Shown here piece after piece: positions 45,727 through 54,571 of a stretch of 64,000 nucleotides of DNA. How positions within the stretch are numbered: the first letter of the stretch is position 1; each line of letters opens with the position of its first letter. Below the pieces are notes generated by a model. That model saw only the letters and a list, made by a program, of their open reading frames with translations, was not told the DNA's origin and did no database searches. Position numbers and translations under genes: made by a program. Location: positions 7,568,823 through 7,632,822 of the forward strand of contig NZ_AP017422.1 in assembly GCF_002355595.1 (NCBI RefSeq), given 5' to 3'. Origin of the DNA: Filimonas lacunae (GTDB lineage: Bacteria > Bacteroidota > Bacteroidia > Chitinophagales > Chitinophagaceae).

Positions 45727-47490
45727 TATTAGCATTTTTTGCGTACTTATTTTACTGTTAATAATTACAGTTAAGTTATATATTCCTTTTGGTAAGCCTC
45801 CAGGTAAAAATGCCTGGGGGCTTTTTGTTAGGGATAAATGGGTTTGATAAATGATTCTGCCTGACATATCGGTGAGTATCAATGAGGCGGCTATTGGGTA
45901 GTCATTTTGAATTTTTATTTTTACCGTGCCACTTGGAGAAGGGTTAGGTACTATAGTAACTTCTTTCTTCCAGTCAGCGGCAATGACTTGTACTGAAAAG
46001 GTATCTGCCAGGCAATTGTAATTGTCGCGAACAGTATAGTTATGTAAGCCTATGGATGGGGTTATTGATAAGGCTGATTTGTTTGTATTGCCTGTACTCC
46101 AGTTGTAGCTGCCTAAATAAGAAGCTTGTAGCATAAGATTACTTCCCTCAGCAACGGTATATTGATGAAACTGATTTACACTTTTCATCATTACAAACTG
46201 GTCACGGATTGTTCCATCAGCACAAATCCACTTTGCATTCAATCTGTTCTGCTGCACTTCTAATAGCATACTGCCGCCATTTTGTGAGTTAGAATATTGC
46301 ATCATTTTCATTGGAAATCCCGGGGCTTGACCACCCAGCTGTCCTGAAGAACCTGTTACTACATACACAGTGCCATCATAATCTTTAATATAAGGACAAG
46401 AGTTATCACTTCCATCATAAAGGCCCGACGAACTACTCAGTGTATGCTTGTCCTGATTAAACAAGGCTGCATTATCGTAAAATCCCTTCATAAGCGAAGA
46501 TCTTTCATAAACATGGCTGTGCCCGCATAAAATAAGATCTACCCCATATCTTTCTAATATACGGATGAAGTTTTGTCTTATTCTTACCAGGTCAGTTTCT
46601 ACATCTGAGTTGTGTGAGCCCATAGTATAAGGTGGGTGATGCCAGTAGGCTATAATCCAATCTTTGTTTTTATTGGAATCCAGGTCTTTTTTTATCCATT
46701 GAACCTGCGGGCTTAATGTATCATAAAGTTTATATCTCTTTTCTGTTTCCATTCCATACGAGTCTAAGGATAGGAAGTGAATATTCCCCAAGTCAAAAGA
46801 GTAATAAGAAGCATTATGTGAGGCTATTCCACCAGCTTCGCCATTGACCGGAAAACTGAAAATGTTGTAATAGGGCATTGCATGGCTGATTTGCAAACTG
46901 GTACTATTGGCATAATCATGGTTGCCAGGGCTGGGCCATAAGGGAGCGTTTTTTAGCAGGTTGTTTTTATAAAGATTAAAAAAACCAGATTGGTACTGGT
47001 CTTCAGTCCCACTCCAATAAGCGTTATCTCCCAAAAGAATCCAGGAATCAAGATGATTGGTATCAAGATATTTTTCCAGTTGGTCTCTTACATTTCGTTG
47101 GTTGGTTGAGTTATTGCCACAATCTCCAAATACGCCAATGCGGTATAGTTCTGAAGTGCCTGGTACAGGCATGGTATAAAAAAAGTTGTAGGTGTCTGAG
47201 AGCAGGTGGCTTTTACTGATGCCTATTTTATAATAGTATTTTGTATGAGGTAGCAGATTGATTAATTGAACTACATGTTCATTAGTTGGGAATGAGTCTT
47301 CTATGATGGTATTGCTTTGTAAGCTATCTGTTCCAAACGTAACCAGGCCGGTCGCTGGAAGGTCTGTTCGCCATCTGATAACAATGCTGCTGGAAGTAGC
47401 TATTTGCAAATAAGGACCTCTTATTAATTCCTGTGCATAGGGATAGGACAATTGTGTACATAAAACGAGCAATACAAAAATTATTCTCAT
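45718..47490 (-). CDS. Secreted purple-acid-phosphatase-like metallophosphatase with T9SS tail
   Basis: A 590-residue secreted enzyme with a signal peptide (about 1-19), an N-terminal fibronectin-like domain and a calcineurin-type catalytic domain. Metal-binding motifs are GDCGNN, GDNAYW, PGNHDY and CGHSHVYERS. The last 75 or so residues form a T9SS type A sorting domain (VPNPSPSGTVKI start; short Gly-Ile-Tyr-rich strand; KMLILE end), so it is exported to the surface. The upstream peroxidase gene overlaps its start by 4 bp. Substrate: phosphomonoester, unknown. Confidence 0.87.
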   Translation of the reverse strand: MRIIFVLLVLCTQLSYPYAQELIRGPYLQIATSSSIVIRWRTDLPATGLVTFGTDSLQSNTIIEDSFPTNEHVVQLINLLPHTKYYYKIGISKSHLLSDTYNFFYTMPVPGTSELYRIGVFGDCGNNSTNQRNVRDQLEKYLDTNHLDSWILLGDNAYWSGTEDQYQSGFFNLYKNNLLKNAPLWPSPGNHDYANSTSLQISHAMPYYNIFSFPVNGEAGGIASHNASYYSFDLGNIHFLSLDSYGMETEKRYKLYDTLSPQVQWIKKDLDSNKNKDWIIAYWHHPPYTMGSHNSDVETDLVRIRQNFIRILERYGVDLILCGHSHVYERSSLMKGFYDNAALFNQDKHTLSSSSGLYDGSDNSCPYIKDYDGTVYVVTGSSGQLGGQAPGFPMKMMQYSNSQNGGSMLLEVQQNRLNAKWICADGTIRDQFVMMKSVNQFHQYTVAEGSNLMLQASYLGSYNWSTGNTNKSALSITPSIGLHNYTVRDNYNCLADTFSVQVIAADWKKEVTIVPNPSPSGTVKIKIQNDYPIAASLILTDMSGRIIYQTHLSLTKSPQAFLPGGLPKGIYNLTVIINSKISTQKMLILE

Positions 47491-49331
47491 GGTTGTAAGG
47501 TATTATTTTGCGTGTCGGATAGTTGGTCGGTGAGTGTATGTAAAAAGCTTTTAATGGCTTTCAATTCTCTGCCTGTTAGTTGAAGCGGTTGTTCAGAAAG
47601 GGTTTGATGTGGAACTGCTATGCCAATGCCTACTCCACCTCCTTTGTTATAAAAATCCAGTATCTGCTGTAGATTAGAAAAGGCACCGTTGTGCATGTAA
47701 GGGGCAGTGCGCGCGATATTCCTTACTGTAGGTACTTTAAAAGATTGTATTGTAAAGGATAATGGTACCGTATGATAGTAGCCGCTATCTGTATCCGTAA
47801 TAGCTTTTGTTAAATGCTTATTCAGAGGAGTGCCAATCACTTCAAATTCTGAAATGTCAAATGCAGGTGGTAACAAGCTGTTAAACAAGGGGGGGAAATG
47901 ACAGGTAGCGCATTGGGCTTTGCCCATGAATAAATTAAAGCCTTCTTTTTGTAGTGGTGTAAGTTTAGAGATTTGTCCATTCATATACTTATCAAACAGC
48001 GAATTCATAGGAGCCAGGCTGCGTTCATAAGCAGCTATTGCCTTAGTAACAATCGCCATATTGATAGTGTTATCTGATGTAGCCTGAACATATGGCTGGA
48101 GAAGTTTGCTGTATTCCGGATGCTGGTTGAGCTGCTGCAGGATCACAGTTGTATCTCCGTTCATTTCTTTTGAATTGGTTATTACATCTGTTACCTGATC
48201 TTCAAGACTGCTAACTCTGCCATCCCAGAACTGTTTCCGTTGAAATGCAGCGTATAGCAATCCGGGAGTATTCCGTTTCAGGAAGGTATGGTTATCAATA
48301 GAAAGCCCTTTGGCAAGCTTGTCTGTAAAGAATTTGCCAGGTTGATGACATGACGCACAGCTTTTTTGATGGTTGGCGGATAGAATGGGGTCAAAAAAAA
48401 GCTTTTTGCCAATGGCTATTAGCTTTCTATCTGTTAATGCATTTTCATTAGGTGCATCTACTGTAAGAAAGTCCCGACTAAAAATATGCGGAGCGTTATA
48501 ATTGATATAAGGCTGAGAACAGATTTCAAGTTTTAAATCTTTAATCAGTTGCCCCAGGCTGTTTTGAAGAGGGAGCATGGCATCATGTAGAAATGCTAGC
48601 CTGTCGAAAGAATTAAAATCAGTCTGCATAGTGGCATGCAGGCATTGGTTCAGGTATTTATCCACCGTATCAGCAACAGGTACATTTTTTATTTGCAGAT
48701 AAGGTTGTAATACTGTTTGCACAGCCCCCAGAGCTGCATTTGTTTCTGTGATACAATTTCCGGAAGCAGGTGTGTCGTAACCTGTAATTCCTAGTGTGGC
48801 AATTCTGATCATTTCCAGGCGAATGCTTTCCAGAATCCTGGAGTCTGATATAGATAAGCCATAAAGTGATTTGCGAAGATCCTGGGCAGCATCAGCAACT
48901 GCAGCTGCTTGTTCCTTTAAGCTTTTCAGGTCTATCTCCTCTTGGTTGCCATAGAGTAGCTGCTCTATCACTTGTAAGCCTATAGGGCTTTGATATTCTG
49001 GTAATGGATCCTCTATTTCAAATGTTACCGGTCGGTTATAAATATTGGTTGGATATGGCAGGAAGTATTCTAAAAAAAATTCCAGTTTTTTGTAGTTAGC
49101 CCTGCAGGTAAACAGTTTTTCTTTCGCTTTTGCCAGGGAAGCTGAATTGCCTGAAGCCAACTTTTCAATTTCACTATTTAGCTGACTGGTGGCCGAGGCA
49201 AAACCTACGCAATTATTGCGAATATAAGCCAGAGTATAGTCTACGCCAATCTCATTTGTATCCCATTTGGTGAGACTAAGCGTCATCACCAGAATGGCAA
49301 GCAGTAGAGATATTGCAAATATGCGTGTCAT
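47487..49331 (-). CDS. Diheme cytochrome c peroxidase with imelysin-like N-terminal domain
   Basis: A 614-residue protein with an N-terminal hydrophobic signal. The C-terminal half is the MauG/CcpA-type peroxidase, with heme motifs CASCH (Cys325-His329) and CATCH (Cys474-His478). The first 290 residues are additional: they are helical and contain GLQVIEQLLYG (118-128), close to the GxHxxE motif of imelysin proteins but with Gln for His. A standard peroxidase is about 330 residues, so this is a fusion. It overlaps the phosphatase gene start by 4 bp. Confidence 0.85.
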   Translation of the reverse strand: MTRIFAISLLLAILVMTLSLTKWDTNEIGVDYTLAYIRNNCVGFASATSQLNSEIEKLASGNSASLAKAKEKLFTCRANYKKLEFFLEYFLPYPTNIYNRPVTFEIEDPLPEYQSPIGLQVIEQLLYGNQEEIDLKSLKEQAAAVADAAQDLRKSLYGLSISDSRILESIRLEMIRIATLGITGYDTPASGNCITETNAALGAVQTVLQPYLQIKNVPVADTVDKYLNQCLHATMQTDFNSFDRLAFLHDAMLPLQNSLGQLIKDLKLEICSQPYINYNAPHIFSRDFLTVDAPNENALTDRKLIAIGKKLFFDPILSANHQKSCASCHQPGKFFTDKLAKGLSIDNHTFLKRNTPGLLYAAFQRKQFWDGRVSSLEDQVTDVITNSKEMNGDTTVILQQLNQHPEYSKLLQPYVQATSDNTINMAIVTKAIAAYERSLAPMNSLFDKYMNGQISKLTPLQKEGFNLFMGKAQCATCHFPPLFNSLLPPAFDISEFEVIGTPLNKHLTKAITDTDSGYYHTVPLSFTIQSFKVPTVRNIARTAPYMHNGAFSNLQQILDFYNKGGGVGIGIAVPHQTLSEQPLQLTGRELKAIKSFLHTLTDQLSDTQNNTLQP

Positions 49332-49490
49332 GTTTCTAAATTAACAAAATGATAATGTCTAAAGTGTTATAACACTGAGTTTAATAAATTGTTAAGTTTT
49401 TGCTATTTCACAGGACATAAATTCTCTTTTAATCAGGCTTTATTAAGTTTTTTTTAATTTCGCGCCCCAAACCCAAACCACTTAAATCCT

Positions 49491-51062
49491 ATGTTCTCCC
49501 GTTTAAAAAAGCTTGCAGTCTTTGCTTTAGCTGTAGTATTATTGAATACAGCCTGTAAAAAAGACCATGTAGAAGCCGTTGTTGTGCCGGAATCTTCAGA
49601 CAAAGCACTCGTTTCTCTAAAATTTAAGGCAGTAAATAACCCCGGCCGTTTAACAGAAGATATAATATGTATTGTGGGCGATAGTACAGTTACAGGTGTG
49701 TTTCCTGCATTAAACGGTAAGATGGATTCTTTAATAGCCACTTTTGAAATCAATGGAAAGGAAGTACTTGCCGGTAGTGTTGTTCAACACTCAGATACCA
49801 CATTGAATGATTTTACTGCGCCGGTTACATACACTGTAAAGGCAGACAATGGCGACGAAAAAAAGTATACAGTTTCTCTCTCTCAATTTACGGGTTTACC
49901 TATAGTTTATCTTACCACGGTTGACGCTGCGGCCATCACCTCAAAAGAAGATTATGTAAACGGGCACATTTCTATTAATGGTAACGGACTGCTATTTAAT
50001 AGCTATGAGGGGGATATGCAAATCAGGGGCAGGGGCAACACTACCTGGGATATGCCTAAGAAGCCATATAAAATAAAATTGAACAGTAAAGCGGAAATAT
50101 TAGGGATGCCTGCTGATAAAGAATGGGCATTGCTGGCTAATTATTCTGATAAATCATTGATGCGTAACTATCTGGCATTTGAAACGAGCAAAATTCTGGA
50201 ATTAGAATATACTCCTCGTTATCAATTTGTAGAAGTATTTCTGAATGGAACCTATGTAGGAAATTATCAGTTAGGGGAACATATTAAAGTTGCCACGAAC
50301 AGGGTAAATATTAAAGAGCTGGATGAAGATGATATAAGTGCGTCTAAAATATCGGGGGGATACAGGTTGGAAGTAGATGCTCGCCTGGATGAGCCTAATT
50401 GGTTCTATAGTGCGCAAGGTGTTCCCTTTACTATTAAAGATCCTGATGAGGGAGTAATTGCTCAGAACACTTATATCCAAAACTATATACAGGCTACCGA
50501 AGATGCTATTTATGGAAGCAGCTTTACCGATCCCACTAAAGGATATGCTGCTTATATCAATCCCACCACCTTTATTAACTGGTTTTGGGTGAATGAATTA
50601 TTTAAGAATAATGATGCGTTGTTTCATCAAAGTGTTTTAATGTATAAAGATCGGGATAGTTTATTGAAAATGGGCCCGGTATGGGACTTTGATATTGCAG
50701 CTGGAAACATCGACTATAACGGAAATGATAACCCTGAGGGCTGGTGGGTGAAGAATGCCAAATGGATGTCACGTTTGTTTGAAGATAAGGTATTTGCTCA
50801 GCAGGCAATTACACGTTGGCAAAGTGTGCGCACCAGGCTTAATAAGTTGCAGGACAAAATTGACGCAACAGCTGCTTACCTGAAGTATTCGCAGGGTGCT
50901 AATTTTAAAACCTGGGATATCTTAAACATATATGTAATGCCCAATGCAGTAGTAACGGGGTCGTATGATGGTGAAGTCGCCTATTTGAAAAGCTGGTTAA
51001 CCAGCAGAATAAACTGGATTGATGCTCATTTGCAGGAATTAGCTTCTTCAGGAACCAATTAG
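49491..51062 (+). CDS. CotH-family lipoprotein
   Basis: A 523-residue lipoprotein (lipobox LLNTAC, Cys22). An N-terminal DUF5018-like beta domain (about 35-130) is followed by the CotH domain with GRGNTTWDMPKKPYKIKL, WALLANYSDKSLMRN and later GPVWDFDIAAGN. CotH proteins of spore formers are atypical protein kinases; in Bacteroidota their substrate is unknown. It stands between the peroxidase (divergent) and rfbA. Confidence 0.88.
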   Translation: MFSRLKKLAVFALAVVLLNTACKKDHVEAVVVPESSDKALVSLKFKAVNNPGRLTEDIICIVGDSTVTGVFPALNGKMDSLIATFEINGKEVLAGSVVQHSDTTLNDFTAPVTYTVKADNGDEKKYTVSLSQFTGLPIVYLTTVDAAAITSKEDYVNGHISINGNGLLFNSYEGDMQIRGRGNTTWDMPKKPYKIKLNSKAEILGMPADKEWALLANYSDKSLMRNYLAFETSKILELEYTPRYQFVEVFLNGTYVGNYQLGEHIKVATNRVNIKELDEDDISASKISGGYRLEVDARLDEPNWFYSAQGVPFTIKDPDEGVIAQNTYIQNYIQATEDAIYGSSFTDPTKGYAAYINPTTFINWFWVNELFKNNDALFHQSVLMYKDRDSLLKMGPVWDFDIAAGNIDYNGNDNPEGWWVKNAKWMSRLFEDKVFAQQAITRWQSVRTRLNKLQDKIDATAAYLKYSQGANFKTWDILNIYVMPNAVVTGSYDGEVAYLKSWLTSRINWIDAHLQELASSGTN

Positions 51063-51132
51063 ATAACAATTGACAAAACCAGTAAGAAGTAATTCCCGTT
51101 CAATCCCTATCTTAGCATACTAACAACCTTGT

Positions 51133-51993
51133 ATGAAAGGAATTATTCTTGCTGGTGGGTCTGGCACCCGTTTATATCCTATTACAAAAGGCATTAGCAA
51201 ACAGTTAATGCCTATTTATGATAAACCAATGATTTACTACCCGTTGTCAGTTCTGATGCTGGCGGGTATTAAGGATATTCTGGTAATTACTACTCCTGAA
51301 GATAGTACTCAGTTTAAGCGTCTTTTGGGAGATGGCAAAAAGCTGGGATGTTCTTTCTCTTATGCAGTGCAGGCAACTCCTAATGGATTGGCTCAGGCAT
51401 TTGTTATAGGAGAAAAGTTTGTGGGGGATGATAAAGTTGCCCTTATATTGGGAGATAATATTTTCTGGGGTGCTGGTTTTAGTCAGTTAGTTCAGTCATT
51501 CAACAATGTGGATGGTGCTGCTATTTTTGCCTACGAGGTGCATGATCCGGAGAGGTATGGAGTAGTAGAATTTGATGAAGATTTCAAAGCGCTGTCTATA
51601 GAAGAAAAGCCAGCTGTTCCAAAATCCAGCTACGCTGTGCCCGGGTTATATTTTTATGATAACCAGGTGATTGAAATAGCTAAAAACATAGCACCTTCTC
51701 CGCGTGGAGAATATGAAATCACGGACGTGAATAGAGTTTACCTGGAAAAAGGCGACCTGCATGTGGGCGTAATGAACAGGGGGGTTGCCTGGTTAGATAC
51801 AGGTACCTTTGAATCGTTAAGTGATGCTTGTGAGTTTGTGCGCGTAATAGAAAAAAGGCAGGCCACCAAAGTAGGCTGTATTGAAGAAGTGGCTTATCGT
51901 ATGGGCTTTATAGATGAAAATCAATTATTGGTGCTGGCTGAAGAATATGCCAAAAGCGGATATGGCAGGTATTTGAAAGGATTGGTAAAATAG
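51133..51993 (+). CDS. rfbA: Glucose-1-phosphate thymidylyltransferase RfbA
   Basis: A 286-residue nucleotidyltransferase with [13 protein letters not shown] at the N terminus, [11 protein letters not shown] as the metal-binding segment and the usual EEKP motif. It makes dTDP-glucose, the first step toward dTDP-6-deoxyhexoses, thereby feeding rfbB and rfbC 6 kb upstream. The next gene starts 1 bp after it. Confidence 0.96.
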   Translation: MKGIILAGGSGTRLYPITKGISKQLMPIYDKPMIYYPLSVLMLAGIKDILVITTPEDSTQFKRLLGDGKKLGCSFSYAVQATPNGLAQAFVIGEKFVGDDKVALILGDNIFWGAGFSQLVQSFNNVDGAAIFAYEVHDPERYGVVEFDEDFKALSIEEKPAVPKSSYAVPGLYFYDNQVIEIAKNIAPSPRGEYEITDVNRVYLEKGDLHVGVMNRGVAWLDTGTFESLSDACEFVRVIEKRQATKVGCIEEVAYRMGFIDENQLLVLAEEYAKSGYGRYLKGLVK

Positions 51994-51994
51994 T

Positions 51995-53023
51995 ATGTTA
52001 TATAGGAGTAAAGCCCCCCTTAGGTTAGGACTGGCAGGCGGTGGAACAGATGTAAGTCCCTACAGCGATTTATATGGTGGTGCTATCTTAAATGCCACCA
52101 TTTCTTTACATGCCCATTCCTCTATCGAACTATTGGATGAACCCAAAATAGTACTGGAAGCATTGGATAGAGGGGAGATGGAAGTGTTTGATGCAACATT
52201 GCCTTTGCCTATCGAAGGCAAATTACAGTTGGCTAAAGGAATTATTAATCGTATAGCCAAAGACTATGGTATGCCCAAAGCTCCTGGTTTTAAATTATCT
52301 ACCTATGTGGATGCGCCAGCAGGTTCAGGGCTGGGCACATCATCTACATTGGTCGTTTCTATCATAGGGGCATTTGCCGAGGCTTTAAAACTGCCACTGG
52401 GTGAATATGATATTGCGCATTACGCATTTGAAATAGAAAGAAAGGATCTGCAACTGGCAGGAGGGAAACAGGATCAATATGCTGCTACTTTTGGCGGGTT
52501 TAACTTTATGGAGTTTTACGCAGATGATAAAGTAATTGTAAACCCATTGCGCATCCGACAGGAATATCTGCACGAGCTGGAGAATAATCTGGTTTTATAT
52601 TTTACTGCTACCAGCAGAGAATCTGCCAATATCATTAAAGAACAACAAGCGAATGTGAATAATAACAGGCAGGATTCGCTGGTTGCTATGCATAACCTGA
52701 AGGAACAGGCTCGCCTCATGAAAGAAGCGTTGTTGCGGGGCCAGTTGCACGAAATTGGTGCAATTTTGGACTATGGTTTCCAGGAAAAAACAAAAATGGC
52801 CCATAATATCTCCAATTCTCTTATTGAAGAGGTATACAATAAAGCCAAGAATGCAGGTGCTACCGGAGGAAAAATATCAGGGGCAGGCGGTGGCGGATTT
52901 ATGTTTTTTTATTGTCCGGGTAATACTAGATACGCAGTCACAGAAGTGTTAAAAGCAATGGGGGGTGAGGTTAAGAAGTTTTCCTTTACCCAGCATGGGC
53001 AAACCAGTTGGACTGCAAGGTAA
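51995..53023 (+). CDS. hddA: GHMP kinase, D-glycero-D-manno-heptose-7-phosphate kinase-like (HddA)
   Basis: A 342-residue GHMP-family kinase with motif 1 APLRLGLAGGGTD, the glycine-rich motif 2 APAGSGLGTSST and motif 3 KISGAGGGGFMFF. The first motif identifies the HddA/WcbL subgroup that phosphorylates heptose-7-phosphate. No HddC, GmhA or GmhB partners are in the window, so a different sugar-1-kinase role is possible. It is translationally coupled to rfbA. Confidence 0.8.
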   Translation: MLYRSKAPLRLGLAGGGTDVSPYSDLYGGAILNATISLHAHSSIELLDEPKIVLEALDRGEMEVFDATLPLPIEGKLQLAKGIINRIAKDYGMPKAPGFKLSTYVDAPAGSGLGTSSTLVVSIIGAFAEALKLPLGEYDIAHYAFEIERKDLQLAGGKQDQYAATFGGFNFMEFYADDKVIVNPLRIRQEYLHELENNLVLYFTATSRESANIIKEQQANVNNNRQDSLVAMHNLKEQARLMKEALLRGQLHEIGAILDYGFQEKTKMAHNISNSLIEEVYNKAKNAGATGGKISGAGGGGFMFFYCPGNTRYAVTEVLKAMGGEVKKFSFTQHGQTSWTAR

Positions 53024-53085
53024 TACCCCCTGATTTATGGTGATACACATGTCAGGATAATTTGTTAAAGAATTTAACGGTAAAA

Positions 53086-53117
53086 TTTGTATTTGGCCGT
53101 CTTTTTGAGTAGATTTA
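53086..53117 (+). promoter_or_regulatory. Weak candidate promoter of the ECF sigma gene
   Basis: TTTG (53086-53089), a 20-base spacer and TAGATTTA (53110-53117), one mismatch from TAnnTTTG, lie about 30 bp before the ECF gene. Confidence 0.3.
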
Positions 53118-53147
53118 GGTATAATACCTTACAAGCACCATTGCCTT

Positions 53148-53648
53148 ATGTCTACTTTAGAATTCAACCAAATGCTAATGAGCAATGTGGATTTTTTAAA
53201 GCCATTTGCCGTTACGCTTACTCGTGATACAGAATCCGCTAAAGATTTGTATCAGGAAACTCTGTTCCGTGCCCTTGCCAACAAGGAAAAATACAATGTG
53301 GGAACTAACATTAAAGCGTGGTTGTATACTATCATGCGTAATGTTTTTATCAACAATTACAGACGCAGAAGTAAACAGAATGTACTGTTTGATAGTACTC
53401 CCAACGATTTTCTGTTAAATACCAATCAATGTGTCACCACCAATGGAGCCATCGGCGCGATTAATATGCGCGAAATTCATAAAGCGTTAAGAGATTTACC
53501 AGAGATATTCCGGAATCCATTCCTGCTTTATTATGATGGGTTTAAATACTTTGAAATTTCTGAAATTTTAGGGGAGCCATTAGGTACTATTAAAAGCAGA
53601 ATTCACTTTGCACGAAAAATGCTTAAAACTCACTTGCAACGTTATTGA
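53148..53648 (+). CDS. ECF-type RNA polymerase sigma factor
   Basis: A 166-residue ECF sigma factor. Region 2 includes DLYQETLFRALANKEKYN and IKAWLYTIMRNVFINNYRR, and region 4 includes LPEIFRNPFLLYYDGFKYFEISEILGEPLGTIKSRIHFARK. No anti-sigma gene or SusC/D pair lies beside it, so its signal is not evident. It is a candidate regulator of envelope or polysaccharide genes, without direct support. Confidence 0.93.
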   Translation: MSTLEFNQMLMSNVDFLKPFAVTLTRDTESAKDLYQETLFRALANKEKYNVGTNIKAWLYTIMRNVFINNYRRRSKQNVLFDSTPNDFLLNTNQCVTTNGAIGAINMREIHKALRDLPEIFRNPFLLYYDGFKYFEISEILGEPLGTIKSRIHFARKMLKTHLQRY

Positions 53649-53801
53649 TTCGAATAAAAAGGAAATTGTCCGTTTTTTTCTACAAATTCATTGATCTCTT
53701 ACACAAACTGGTAAGATTTTACGTAGTACAATAATATAAACCTTTATCTTTTCCTATCATCAATAGGTTATGATTACTCATGGGGTTTCCTGAAATAAAT
53801 T

Positions 53802-54344
53802 ATGCAATACATGGAAGAGGTTACTTTAGTAGATGAATTTGACCGTGAGGTTGGTACAATGGAGAAAATGACAGCTCATAGAGAAGCTGCTTTACACAGG
53901 GCATTTAGCGTATTTATTTTTAATAGTAAGGGTGATATGCTTTTGCAGCAACGTGCTGTTCAAAAATATCATAGCGGAGGATTGTGGACCAATGCATGTT
54001 GTAGTCATCCCAAGCCTGGCGAGAATATTATGCAGGCTGCGCAAAAGCGCTTACAGGAAGAAATGGGCTTTACTACTGAATTAGAAAAAGCTTTCGATTT
54101 TATTTATAGGGCAGAGTTAGATAATAATCTTATTGAACATGAATTAGACCATGTGTTTATTGGGGAGTATAATGGCTTGATTCTGCCTGATGCTGCTGAA
54201 GTAAAAGATTATTGTTTTAAAAGCATAGAAAGCATTCTGGAGTCTTTACAATTACAGCCACACAAGTATACAGCCTGGTTTCATATAGCATTGCCTCGTG
54301 TGATAGAATGGGTTGATATTCGTAAAGGGATTATCGTGGAATAA
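53802..54344 (+). CDS. idi: Isopentenyl-diphosphate delta-isomerase (type I)
   Basis: A 180-residue Nudix-fold Idi with the catalytic Cys in NACCSHP, the Nudix-like segment GENIMQAAQKRLQEEMG, and the metal-binding EHELDHVF. It interconverts IPP and DMAPP, supplying undecaprenyl and other isoprenoids, so it indirectly supports all lipid-linked glycan assembly here. Confidence 0.95.
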   Translation: MQYMEEVTLVDEFDREVGTMEKMTAHREAALHRAFSVFIFNSKGDMLLQQRAVQKYHSGGLWTNACCSHPKPGENIMQAAQKRLQEEMGFTTELEKAFDFIYRAELDNNLIEHELDHVFIGEYNGLILPDAAEVKDYCFKSIESILESLQLQPHKYTAWFHIALPRVIEWVDIRKGIIVE

Positions 54345-54387
54345 TCTTCCTGTTATGCTGATTCTCTGGTTATATCATTGTAGCTAA

Positions 54388-54437
54388 ATGATAAAAATAT
54401 AAAGGTGGGTAATTACCCACCTTTATATTTTTATCAT
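54388..54437. terminator. Perfect 50-bp palindrome after idi (probable terminator)
   Basis: Both 25-base halves are exact reverse complements, with the core GGTGGGTAATTACCCACC. The right half ends in a T-rich run, so it can terminate idi, and on the minus strand it could serve gmd read-through. The complete symmetry is unusual for a simple terminator. Confidence 0.7.
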
Positions 54438-54455
54438 CTTTAATGAAAGAAACCC

Positions 54456-54463
54456 TACTTTTG
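54456..54463 (+). promoter_or_regulatory. Candidate -7 element for tRNA-Arg
   Basis: TACTTTTG fits TAnnTTTG exactly and ends 36 bases before the tRNA. No TTTG is found at the -33 position. Confidence 0.4.
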
Positions 54464-54498
54464 TGCCCGCTATCACAAAATCTGTGGTAATTACTTTT

Positions 54499-54570
54499 GG
54501 CCTTGTAGTACAATGGATAGTATAAGAGTTTCCGAAGCTCCAGATCCAGGTTCGATTCCTGGCGAGGCCA
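54499..54570 (+). tRNA. tRNA-Arg (anticodon CCG)
   Basis: A 72-nt cloverleaf: acceptor stem GGCCTTG/CGAGGCC, D stem GTAC/GTAT, T stem CCAGG/CCTGG with TTCGATT loop, and anticodon loop TTCCGAA, giving CCG at 54532-54534. The discriminator base is A and CCA is not encoded. The anticodon stem has an A-C mismatch at its base. It reads CGG Arg codons. The stop of gmd lies 2 bases downstream on the opposite strand. Confidence 0.93.
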
Positions 54571-54571
54571 C

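Noticed and set aside
54499-54570. tRNA as an integration site
   Set aside because: No integrase or direct repeat of the tRNA 3' end is seen nearby.
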